Positions 7,178-12,989 of a stretch of DNA of 12,989 nucleotides are shown here, one piece after another. The translations under genes were made by a program, and so were the position numbers. Where the stretch lies: positions 1 through 12,989 of the forward strand of contig CAJUPK010000063.1 in the NCBI GenBank assembly GCA_910588415.1, read 5' to 3'. Numbering within the stretch: the stretch's first letter is position 1; every line of letters starts with the position of its first letter. The notes under the pieces were generated by a model that ran no database searches, had not been told where the DNA came from, and was given only the letters and a program-made list of their open reading frames with translations. Source of the stretch: an uncultured Oscillospiraceae bacterium. GTDB taxonomy: Bacteria; Bacillota; Clostridia; Oscillospirales; Acutalibacteraceae.

Positions 7178-7345
7178 CCCCTTGGGGACAGTTTGCCAAT
7201 CGGTACACTTGGACAAAATAATTTGACTGCGCAACCCGCGGGCCGTCTTTGTGCGGTGTTGCCTAAAACACACAGGAAAAAGCAAATGGAAATGATGGTA
7301 AAAGATTCAGGAAAAAGAGATTTAGGAAAGAGAAAGGGAACTTCC

Positions 7346-7972
7346 ATGCCCCAGGAAAACAGGACTTCCAACCGGATTGCCACCGTGCCCAACGCCATGT
7401 CTGTGCTGCGCATTTTGATTGTGCCCTTTTTCGCGGCGCTTTACCTGGGGGGGAATGTTCCGGGGGCAGTGGCGCTGCTGGTGCTGTCTGGGCTGACAGA
7501 CATGCTGGACGGGCTGATTGCCCGGCGGTTTAACCAGATTACAGAACTGGGCAAAATGCTGGACCCCTTTGCGGATAAGCTGACCCAGGGGGTGGTGGCG
7601 CTGTGCATTGCCATCCGTTTTCCGGCCATCCGGCCCCTGCTGCTGCTGTTTATTCTGAAGGAGCTGTTCATGCTCTGCTGCGCGGTGGTGCTGCTGAAAA
7701 AGCACAAGCGCCCCTGCGCTGCCAAGTGGTATGGCAAGGTGGCCACCGTGATGTTTTACGCCTCTGTATCCGCCATTGTGGCCATGGACGGCATCGGCCT
7801 TGTAAAGTCTGACGCCTTTAATCTGACGGCCTATATCTTACTGGGGCTGACAGGCATTATGATGGCCTATGCGGCGGTGAAGTACTTTCAAATCTTCCTG
7901 TCCATCCTGCGTGCGCCGGAGGAAGACCCGCTTTTTGAGAAGAAAAATCAGAAGACAGCACACAAGAGGTAG
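7346..7972 (+). CDS. CDP-alcohol phosphatidyltransferase, PgsA-like
   Basis: The protein carries the complete CDP-alcohol phosphotransferase signature D-x2-D-G-x2-A-R-x8-G-x3-D-x3-D: D52, D55, G56, A59, R60, G69, D73 and D77. These residues bind two metal ions and CDP-diacylglycerol. Four to six hydrophobic helices fill the rest, so it is an integral membrane enzyme. Phosphatidylglycerophosphate synthase is the likeliest activity, but CDP-alcohol cardiolipin or other head-group synthases share the motif. ATG 7346 gives a 208-residue product whose start (IATVPNAMSVLRI) fits the family. The frame is open back to 7193, and ATGs at 7286-7295 with an AGGAAAA site are alternatives that add a basic, low-complexity tail. 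The 168-base gap after cvpA shows no clear terminator or promoter. Confidence 0.85.
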   Translation: MPQENRTSNRIATVPNAMSVLRILIVPFFAALYLGGNVPGAVALLVLSGLTDMLDGLIARRFNQITELGKMLDPFADKLTQGVVALCIAIRFPAIRPLLLLFILKELFMLCCAVVLLKKHKRPCAAKWYGKVATVMFYASVSAIVAMDGIGLVKSDAFNLTAYILLGLTGIMMAYAAVKYFQIFLSILRAPEEDPLFEKKNQKTAHKR

Positions 7973-7977
7973 TATAT

Positions 7978-8670
7978 ATGGAGCACCGTCTATTGGGATT
8001 TTTCAGCGGATTTCCCAGCCGCCGGTTTCCCCGCCAGGTGGCTGAGCGGCTTGGCCAGGAAATGGCCTGCCGGGAGAGCCTTGTTTTTGTAAGCGCCTGG
8101 CCAGAGGACCACCAGAGAAATGACAGCGATTCAGAAGGCATGTACGCCATGTTTTTGGAATATGGCCTGGATTTCGCTGAGCATACGGTAATTGACAGCC
8201 GGACAGAGGCCTCCCGGGCGGCGGAGCTGGTCCAAGGGGCCTCCTGCCTGTTTCTTATGGGCGGGCACCCTGGTCTGCAGCGGCAGCTCATACGGGAGAC
8301 GGGCCTGGAGGCCGCCATTCGCGGGTCCGCTTCCGTGGTGCTGGGGGTCAGCGCCGGGGCCATCAACATGGCGAAGCGCTCCCTGGACACCAAGGAATCC
8401 CTGGCGCCTTATGAGGGCCTGGGTTTGGCGGACATTACGGTCAAGCCCCATTTTGAGCGGGAGAACCAGCAGGTTTTGGCAGATTTGCTGCAGGTTTCCT
8501 GGGAACTGCCTGTTTGTGCCATGGAGGATAACAGCGCCATATTTTTAGCAGGCGGAGAGCTCTCCCACATAGGAAAGATCCATTGGGTGGACAAAGGCAG
8601 AATATGTCCCTTTTCCCGGGGAAGCCTTTTTTCTGACGGAAAAAAACCAGCTGGCAGCCCAAATGTTTAA
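7978..8670 (+). CDS. Peptidase S51 (dipeptidase E-like) family protein
   Basis: The 230-residue protein has the class I glutamine-amidotransferase-like fold of peptidase family S51. The nucleophile elbow is GVSAGA with S125, in place of the amidotransferase cysteine. LFLMGGHPGLQ (91-101) matches the family's F-x-x-G-G-[NH]-x-x-x-L motif, and H158 in VKPHFER is the likely catalytic histidine. A late M-E-D-N-S-A segment (182-187) corresponds to the usual E-D-x-[AS] stretch. Family members hydrolyse Asp-X dipeptides or process cyanophycin; the substrate here is unknown. ATG 7978 follows the previous stop by five bases with an AAGAGG site (about 7964-7969), so the gene is probably co-transcribed with the phosphatidyltransferase gene. 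The last dozen residues look like an unstructured tail. Confidence 0.8.
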   Translation: MEHRLLGFFSGFPSRRFPRQVAERLGQEMACRESLVFVSAWPEDHQRNDSDSEGMYAMFLEYGLDFAEHTVIDSRTEASRAAELVQGASCLFLMGGHPGLQRQLIRETGLEAAIRGSASVVLGVSAGAINMAKRSLDTKESLAPYEGLGLADITVKPHFERENQQVLADLLQVSWELPVCAMEDNSAIFLAGGELSHIGKIHWVDKGRICPFSRGSLFSDGKKPAGSPNV

Positions 8671-8676
8671 AGGCTG

Positions 8677-8708
8677 TTAATCAATTAGGAGCGGAATTGT
8701 GGTAAAAT
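8677..8708 (+). promoter_or_regulatory. Candidate promoter for clpE with extended -10
   Basis: TAAAAT (8703-8708) is preceded by TGG, which makes an extended -10 element. The best -35 candidate, TTAATC (8677-8682), is weak and spaced 20 bases away. It lies directly after the peptidase gene stop, implying a leader of about 290 bases before the clpE start. I see no CtsR heptad pair (GGTCAAA type) and no CIRCE element here. Confidence 0.4.
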
Positions 8709-9004
8709 CCTTATGTGGCCCGGGGCAGGGAGAGGATCTTCCTGCTGCGGGGAAAAAGCCGGACAAAGGCTTGCGGCAAAAGGACTTTAGAAAAAGACTT
8801 GGAATAGATACGGCGGCGCATCTCTCCCCGGGCGGGAGCGTGCGCTTTCGCGTTTTATAGTTAAGGGGGCCGCGGAGAGGCGTTTTGCCTCTTTTCGGCC
8901 AGGCAGCCTTGCGGTCTTGCTTACAAATCGGCGCGTACTGGTTTTAGACGCGTTTCCTATAGGATATTGTCCCCAGAAGGCGGTGGGGAAGAAAGGAAAA
9001 AGAC
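8709..9004 (+). promoter_or_regulatory. Hairpin-rich leader of clpE, no gene seen
   Basis: This gene-free stretch contains several short stems: GCAGG/CCTGC (8725-8745), AAGCC/GGCTT (8756-8772) and CTCCC/GGGAG (8824-8838). It also contains AGAGGC-GTTTT-GCCTCT followed by T's (8876-8895), which resembles a small intrinsic terminator. If transcription begins near 8715, the last hairpin could act as an attenuator. No open frame with a credible start and ribosome binding site was found on either strand. The final bases hold GAAAGGA (8991-8997), the clpE ribosome binding site. Confidence 0.4.
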
Positions 9005-11317
9005 ATGATGATGCTTTGTACAAGATGCCATAAGAGGCCGGCCACGGTGTTTGTGTCCCAGTCGGCCAGCGGTAAGGACATAAAGGGCTACTGCTTTGTA
9101 TGCGCCAAGGAGCTGGGCATCCAGCCGGTAAACGATTTAATGGACAACATGATGGACACCCTGAAGCGCCAGACCGGCATGACCGAGGAGGAGTTTCAGG
9201 AGGCCACCGAGCAGATGACCCAGATGATGCGCATGGACGCCCAAGAGGCCGGAGAGGACGAGGAGGATGACTTTTCCCCTGGCGGCGCGGCCACCCTGCC
9301 CACAGAGATGATGCTGGGCGGGGGACCGGGAGAAAACGGCGGCTGGTCCGATAGGGCTGGGGTCCGGGGCAGGAAGAACGGCCAGGACGTTCACAAGAAA
9401 AAGCGCAAGCATATCCAAAATTACTGCACAGACCTGACCGCCCGGGCCCGCCGGGGAGAGCTGGACGCGATCATCGGCCGGGAGAAGGAGATTGAGCGGG
9501 TGGTGCAGATCCTCTCCCGCAGGACCAAGAACAATCCCTGCCTGATCGGCGAGCCGGGCGTAGGCAAAACCGCTGTGGCCGAGGGCCTTGCCCTGCGCAT
9601 TGCCCAGGGGAAAGTGCCTGCCAAGCTGCGCCAGAAAGAGCTGCAGCTGCTGGACCTGACCGCCCTGGTGGCGGGCACCCAGTTCCGGGGCCAGTTTGAG
9701 AGCCGCATCAAGGGCCTGGTGGAGGAGGTGCGGGCAGACGGGAGTGTGATCCTCTTCATCGACGAGGTCCACAACCTGGTGGGCACCGGGGACGCGGAGG
9801 GCAGCATGAACGCTGCCAATATTTTGAAGCCCGCCCTGTCACGGGGCGAGATTCAGGTGATTGGAGCCACCACCTTTAACGAGTACCGCAAGTACATTGA
9901 GAAGGACGCGGCCCTGGAGCGGCGCTTTCAGCCAGTGACGGTCAGCGAGCCCTCGCTGGAGGACGCGGTGCAGGTGCTGATGGGCATTAAGTCCTACTAT
10001 GAAAATTATCACCGGGTGACCGTGTCCCCCCAGATTGCCCGGCGGATTGCTGTGCTGGCAGAGCGGTATATCAATGACCGCTATCTGCCCGACAAGGCCA
10101 TCGACCTGCTGGACGAGGCCTGCGCCTGCGCGGCCCTGCGCAATAAGCGGCTGGAAGAGTACGATGAGATGGAGATGAACCTGAACCGGGAGCGGGTGCG
10201 GGAACAGGACCTCTCCAACCCCAACAGCGTGAGCGTGGATTATGAGGAGCTGGCCAAAACCCACTACCGGATCGCCACGCTGGAGGAGGGGCTGGACCGG
10301 CTGCGCTCTGAAGGGGTGTTTGCCCCGGTGGAGGAGCAGGACCTGGCCTATGTGATCGAGCTTTGGACAGGGATCCCCGCGGCCAAGGTAGAGGCAGGGG
10401 ACCTGCAGAAGCTGGCCGGGCTGGAGGCTGCCCTGTCCCAGCGGATCATCGGCCAGGAGGAGGCTGTGCAGGCCGTCTCAGCGGCCGTGCGCCGCAGCCG
10501 GGTGCAGATCAGCCCCCGGCGCAGGCCCGCGTCCTTTATCTTTGTGGGCCCCACAGGCACAGGCAAGACCGAGCTGGTGCGGGTGCTGTCCGAGGAGCTG
10601 TTCGACACGCCGGAGACCATGATCCGCCTGGATATGTCCGAGTTTATGGAGAAGCACTCAGTGTCCAGGATCATTGGTTCCCCTCCCGGCTATGTGGGCT
10701 ATGACGAGGCTGGCCAGCTGACAGAGAAGGTTCGCCGCAGGCCCTACTCGGTGCTGCTGTTTGACGAGATTGAAAAAGCCCATCCTGACGTTATGAATAT
10801 CCTGCTGCAAATTTTGGACGAGGGACGGGTCACAGACGCCCATGGACGCACGGTGAATTTTGAGAACACCGTGATTGTGATGACCTCTAACGCGGGCAGC
10901 GAGAAGAAGGAGGGGGCTTTGGGCTTTGCCAAAACCGCGGAGGACATGAGCCGGGAGAAGGCCCAGAAGGCTCTTTCGGAGTTCCTGCGGCCAGAGTTTT
11001 TAAGCCGTATTGACCAGGTGGTCATCTTCCGGCCTCTGACAGGGGAGGACTATGGCAGGATTGCCGGGCTGATGCTGGAGGAATATGTGGGCTCCCTGAA
11101 GGAAAAGGCCATTGTGCTTACCTATGACAAGAGCGCCTGCCAGGCCCTGGCCAAAGAGGCGGAAAAGGGCAAGTCCGGGGCCCGGGAGCTGCGCAACGCC
11201 ATTCGCCGGGAGGTGGAGGATCCCATCGCCAATCTGCTGGTGCAGCGGGGCGAGGGGGGCCTTGGCCAGGTGCTGGTGTCCGCCCCAGAGGGACAGCTGG
11301 AGGTGACGGCCCTATGA
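9005..11317 (+). CDS. clpE: ClpE-type AAA+ unfoldase with N-terminal zinc finger
   Basis: This is a 770-residue Hsp100 ATPase that would unfold proteins and feed them to ClpP. The N-terminus has a C5-x2-C8 / C30-x2-C33 zinc-finger as in ClpE and McsA, in place of the double Clp-N repeat of ClpC/ClpA. An acidic, methionine-rich linker (about 45-130) follows. The first ATPase module has Walker A GEPGVGKT (182-189) and Walker B VILFIDE (248-254); a short coiled-coil middle region follows (about 378-436). The second module has GPTGTGKT (515-522), VLLFDE (583-588) and the sensor MTSNAG. LGF at 639-641 fits the ClpP-docking loop. ATGs at 9005, 9008 and 9011 are all possible starts. No ctsR, mcsA or mcsB is adjacent. 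It overlaps the next gene by four bases (ATGA). Confidence 0.9.
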   Translation: MMMLCTRCHKRPATVFVSQSASGKDIKGYCFVCAKELGIQPVNDLMDNMMDTLKRQTGMTEEEFQEATEQMTQMMRMDAQEAGEDEEDDFSPGGAATLPTEMMLGGGPGENGGWSDRAGVRGRKNGQDVHKKKRKHIQNYCTDLTARARRGELDAIIGREKEIERVVQILSRRTKNNPCLIGEPGVGKTAVAEGLALRIAQGKVPAKLRQKELQLLDLTALVAGTQFRGQFESRIKGLVEEVRADGSVILFIDEVHNLVGTGDAEGSMNAANILKPALSRGEIQVIGATTFNEYRKYIEKDAALERRFQPVTVSEPSLEDAVQVLMGIKSYYENYHRVTVSPQIARRIAVLAERYINDRYLPDKAIDLLDEACACAALRNKRLEEYDEMEMNLNRERVREQDLSNPNSVSVDYEELAKTHYRIATLEEGLDRLRSEGVFAPVEEQDLAYVIELWTGIPAAKVEAGDLQKLAGLEAALSQRIIGQEEAVQAVSAAVRRSRVQISPRRRPASFIFVGPTGTGKTELVRVLSEELFDTPETMIRLDMSEFMEKHSVSRIIGSPPGYVGYDEAGQLTEKVRRRPYSVLLFDEIEKAHPDVMNILLQILDEGRVTDAHGRTVNFENTVIVMTSNAGSEKKEGALGFAKTAEDMSREKAQKALSEFLRPEFLSRIDQVVIFRPLTGEDYGRIAGLMLEEYVGSLKEKAIVLTYDKSACQALAKEAEKGKSGARELRNAIRREVEDPIANLLVQRGEGGLGQVLVSAPEGQLEVTAL

Positions 11318-11823
11318 TGGAATTACGCAGAGCGAGAGAAGAGGACATTGCTGCCATCGGAGCCCTGTACGACCAGGCCCGGGAGGCCATGGCCGCGGCA
11401 GGCATTGACCAGTGGCAGGACGGCTACCCCAACGAAGAGGACGCCCGCCTGGACGTGGAGGCGGGCATGGCCTATGTGCTGGCAGAGGACGGCCAGGTGC
11501 TGGCGGCGGCCTGCCTGGGCTTTGGCATAGAGCCCACCTACAACGCGATAGAGCAGGGGGCCTGGCTGGGCCAGGGAGAATATGGCTTTCTCCACCGGGT
11601 GGCCGTGGCAGACAAGGCCAAAGGCCGGGGCGCGGCCGGGCTGTTTTTCCAGGAGCTGAAGCGCCAGGCCAAAGCCAGGGGCGTGGCAGTCATCCGGGGG
11701 GACACTCACCGGGACAACCAGCCCATGCAGCGGGTAATGGCCAAAAACGGCCTGGAGTACCGGGGCGTCATCCATGTAGAGGACGGCACGGAGCGTCTGG
11801 CCTATGAAGCCCTGCTGGACTGA
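11314..11823 (+). CDS. GNAT-family N-acetyltransferase
   Basis: The 169-residue protein begins with the LRRAREEDI motif typical of GNAT enzymes. Its acetyl-CoA loop is VAVADKAKGRGAA (about 96-108, R/K-G-x-G pattern), and DTHRDNQPMQRVMAKNGLEYRG (about 130-151) is the characteristic last helix-strand unit. The substrate is unknown. It overlaps the clpE stop by the ATGA junction at 11314-11317, so translation is coupled to the unfoldase; ATG 11317 is an equally possible start two codons shorter in effect. An intrinsic terminator follows 40 bases after the stop, marking the end of the clpE operon. Coupling of an acetyltransferase to ClpE could be functional or simple operon packing. Confidence 0.9.
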   Translation: MMELRRAREEDIAAIGALYDQAREAMAAAGIDQWQDGYPNEEDARLDVEAGMAYVLAEDGQVLAAACLGFGIEPTYNAIEQGAWLGQGEYGFLHRVAVADKAKGRGAAGLFFQELKRQAKARGVAVIRGDTHRDNQPMQRVMAKNGLEYRGVIHVEDGTERLAYEALLD

Positions 11824-11862
11824 CCAGAAGGGTATACGGATATATTCATAAATAAATAGAGC

Positions 11863-11894
11863 AGAGGACAGCTTGCGGGCTGTCCTCTTTTTTT
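11863..11894 (+). terminator. Strong intrinsic terminator after the GNAT gene
   Basis: AGAGGACAGC (11863-11872) pairs perfectly with GCTGTCCTCT (11879-11888) around a six-base loop. Seven consecutive T's (11888-11894) follow. It ends the clpE-GNAT operon and separates it from the accessory cassette to the right. Confidence 0.92.
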
Positions 11895-11928
11895 GCGCAA
11901 AATCAGGCAAAACGGGGGCAAAAATACA

Positions 11929-11970
11929 AAGAGAGCGTTGGTTTGAAAAGGTATACATTTTCGAAATAAA
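11929..11970 (+). repeat. Hairpin repeat, copy 1, upstream of csrA-tnpB cassette
   Basis: About 42 bases, starting with AAGAGAGCGTTGGTTTG, recur in copy 2 at 12044. Within it GTTTGAAAA (11941-11949) pairs with TTTTCGAAA (11958-11966) over eight positions, including one G-U, around the loop GGTATACA. Surrounding DNA is AT-rich. Confidence 0.75.
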
Positions 11971-12001
11971 GTTTTTGGGGAGATTTTTTTCAATTAGCTC
12001 T

Positions 12002-12028
12002 TAATTTTTCTTCTATACAGCCGAATAT
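12002..12028 (+). promoter_or_regulatory. Weak sigma-D (flagellar)-like promoter candidate before csrA
   Basis: TAAT (12002-12005) is followed after 14 bases by GCCGAATAT (12020-12028), close to the sigma-D -10 consensus GCCGATAT apart from one extra A. Overlapping TATACA hexamers (12014-12019 and 12026-12031) could instead be sigma-A -10 elements, but no good -35 is present for either. The assignment is tentative. Confidence 0.2.
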
Positions 12029-12043
12029 ACAGGTGTAGGCAGC

Positions 12044-12085
12044 AAGAGAGCGTTGGTTTGGAAATGTATAGGTTTTCGAACAAAG
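12044..12085 (+). repeat. Hairpin repeat, copy 2, upstream of csrA-tnpB cassette
   Basis: This second copy starts 115 bases after the first. The first 17 bases are identical; the rest differs at about six positions. GTTTGGAAA (12056-12064) pairs with TTTTCGAAC (12073-12081) at all nine positions, counting two G-U pairs, around the loop TGTATAGG. It ends about 30 bases before the csrA start. Confidence 0.75.
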
Positions 12086-12115
12086 GCAAATAAGCTGCCT
12101 GCTGGGAGGGAGCCC

Positions 12116-12301
12116 ATGCTGTCACTACGATTAAAAACAGGAGAATATTTGACCATAGGCGAGGGGATTCGGGTACAGGTATACCGGCAGAACGGAGACT
12201 CGGTGGAGCTGGCCATAGAGGCCCCCCGGGAGATTCCGGTGCTGCGGGGGAAGGTCTCCCAGCGCGAGGGAGCCAAAAAGGCGGAGGCGGCCCATGGGTG
12301 A
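12116..12301 (+). CDS. CsrA-family RNA-binding regulator
   Basis: This 61-residue protein aligns without gaps to the core of CsrA, the homodimeric regulator that binds GGA motifs in mRNA leaders: M-L-x-L at 1-4, GE-x-L-x-IG (9-15), a V-x-V strand, then APREIPVLRGKV (36-47). The RNA-contacting R44 is kept, but the usual R6 is leucine, flanked by R5 and K7, and the E45-type acidic residue is G45. ATG 12116 has a GGGAGGG site at 12104-12110; upstream in-frame codons overlap the hairpin repeat. Its stop overlaps the tnpB-like start by eight bases. In Firmicutes CsrA usually lies in flagellar operons and is antagonised by FliW; nothing flagellar is present here. Pairing with a TnpB relative suggests a mobile or exapted module. 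Confidence 0.82.
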   Translation: MLSLRLKTGEYLTIGEGIRVQVYRQNGDSVELAIEAPREIPVLRGKVSQREGAKKAEAAHG

Positions 12302-12809
12302 GATTCGGATAGGGCTGGCCCCTACAGATGCCCAGGCAGAGCTGTTGGAGAAAACCTTTTCCTGCTGCCAGTTCCTGTGGAACCGCATGATAGCCGACGA
12401 ACAGAAACTACAGGCCGAACTGGGGCGGCACTTCATCCCCACCCCGGCGAGGTATAAGCGGGAAACGCCAGCCCTGAAAGAAGTGGACAGCCTGGCCCTA
12501 GCCAGCCTGCACCAAAGCCTGAAGAAGGCTTTTCAGGACCACCAGTACAACCCCCACGACTACCCTCGGCCGGAGACCCTGGCCAGTCTGAACAGCTACA
12601 CCACCTATTGCCAGCAGACCCGTTCCGGGCCCACAATCTGGCTGGATGAAGGTGTGCTACGGCTGCCCAAGCTGGGAGCCGTCAAGGCCCGCCTGCATGA
12701 ACCCCTGCCCAGGGGAGCGGCAGTCCGGTCTGCTGTGGTAAGCAGGACAGCCAGCGGCTATGAGTGCCGGCTCTTCTTTGAGACAGCTGACCAAAAACTG
12801 TCCGCATAG
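12294..12809 (+). CDS. TnpB/OrfB-like protein lacking the RuvC nuclease domain
   Basis: The 171-residue protein matches the N-terminal half of IS605/IS607-type TnpB. There is a helix-turn-helix opening (residues 4-35, ending in CCQFLWNRMIADE), PTPARYKRETPALKEVDSLALASLHQSL (about 49-76), an SYTTY segment (101-105), LPKLGAVKARLHEPLP (124-139) and an AVVSRTASGYECRLFFE strand pair (147-163). It stops there, just before the RuvC-I motif (usually GIDLG); the frame after the TAG shows no RuvC or zinc ribbon. It therefore cannot be a TnpB nuclease on its own. The usual basic run before SYTT (FPKFKSKK type) is replaced by PRPETLASLN. A GGCGGAGG site inside csrA and the eight-base overlap imply coupled translation. 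It could be a decayed transposon gene or a retained RNA/DNA-binding domain. Confidence 0.8.
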   Translation: MGEIRIGLAPTDAQAELLEKTFSCCQFLWNRMIADEQKLQAELGRHFIPTPARYKRETPALKEVDSLALASLHQSLKKAFQDHQYNPHDYPRPETLASLNSYTTYCQQTRSGPTIWLDEGVLRLPKLGAVKARLHEPLPRGAAVRSAVVSRTASGYECRLFFETADQKLSA

Positions 12810-12942
12810 CTCAATAAAGCCCCAGGGTTTATAAAGAGCGAGTAATTCAATGCTAAACAATATACAGTACAGATAATAAGTTTGGGAAAATAGAGAATTG
12901 AATATAGAAATATAAAAAAATAGAAAATTAATTTAAAAGTTT
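12810..12942. other. AT-rich right flank of the csrA-tnpB cassette
   Basis: About 130 bases of very AT-rich DNA with no open frame. It contains an inverted pair ATTCAAT (12845-12851) / ATTGAAT (12897-12903), which may be chance in such composition. Its base composition contrasts with the GC-rich cassette and resembles the left flank (11895-12100), as expected for element ends or a low-constraint insertion site. Confidence 0.4.
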
Positions 12943-12945
12943 CGT

Positions 12946-12989
12946 CAACCTTTTCAAAGGTTGCAGGGGTTGGGGGACAGCGTCCCCCA
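12946..12989. repeat. REP-like double hairpin at the right edge
   Basis: CAACCTTT (12946-12953) pairs with AAAGGTTG (12956-12963), and TGGGGGAC (12971-12978) pairs with GTCCCCCA (12982-12989) around AGC. From memory, paired palindromes of this wording are dispersed in many copies through gut Clostridia genomes. The second hairpin ends exactly at the window edge, so the element may continue. Confidence 0.65.

Noticed and set aside
6418..7221. Plus-strand open frame (267 codons) overlapping cvpA in another frame
   Set aside because: Gly/Ala/Pro-rich translation, covers the same bases as the well-supported CvpA reading frame, which has a strong ribosome binding site and membrane helices.
6446..7285. 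Minus-strand open frame (279 codons) opposite cvpA
   Set aside because: His/Gln-rich shadow of the cvpA coding strand with no family resemblance.
7178..7345. Promoter before the phosphatidyltransferase gene
   Set aside because: TTGGAC and TTGACT hexamers occur, but no -10 hexamer lies 16-18 bases downstream of either.
8787..9023. Minus-strand small gene in the clpE leader
   Set aside because: 78 codons with no ribosome binding site, an Arg/Ser/Lys-rich translation and overlap with the clpE start; better explained as non-coding leader.
11929..12085. CRISPR array
   Set aside because: Only two repeat copies with one 73-base intervening stretch, imperfect identity, and no cas genes.
11895..12115. 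Group I intron (IStron-like) upstream of the tnpB relative
   Set aside because: About 220 bases is too short, and no P/Q/R/S-like core was visible.

Overview
The window is about 13 kb of GC-rich DNA with every supportable gene on the + strand. Gene content (an ECF transporter, truA, a DUF5711/CvpA pair, a CDP-alcohol phosphatidyltransferase, a ClpE-type unfoldase), purine-rich ribosome binding sites and short overlaps point to a GC-rich gut-type member of the Clostridia, perhaps Oscillospiraceae or Lachnospiraceae. The family-level placement is an inference from gene order and composition only.

Positions 1-4743 look like one operon: the 3' part of an SnoaL/NTF2-like gene, an unrecognised 199-residue gene, ecfA2, ecfT, an AviRa-type 23S rRNA methyltransferase, a RimJ/RimL-type acetyltransferase and truA. 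In many Firmicutes ecfA1-ecfA2-ecfT-truA are contiguous. Here ecfA1 is not beside ecfA2, and two accessory genes separate ecfT from truA.

Positions 4744-8670 carry envelope-related genes: a DUF5711 membrane-anchored beta-propeller protein, a CvpA-family membrane protein, a CDP-alcohol phosphatidyltransferase and an S51-type peptidase. Between the DUF5711 gene and cvpA lies a gene-free 359-base region with a good promoter, two related hairpin arms around a branched palindromic block, and a terminator-like hairpin. It is a candidate regulatory or small RNA.

Positions 8671-11894 hold a leader with several hairpins, a zinc-finger ClpE-type AAA+ unfoldase, a translationally coupled GNAT acetyltransferase and a strong intrinsic terminator.

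Positions 11895-12989 look accessory. AT-rich flanks surround a two-gene cassette: a small CsrA-family RNA-binding protein overlapping a TnpB-type protein that stops just before the RuvC nuclease domain. Two copies of a hairpin repeat with partly compensatory changes lie upstream, and a REP-like double hairpin closes the window. This CsrA plus nuclease-less TnpB cassette is the most likely place for an undescribed system.
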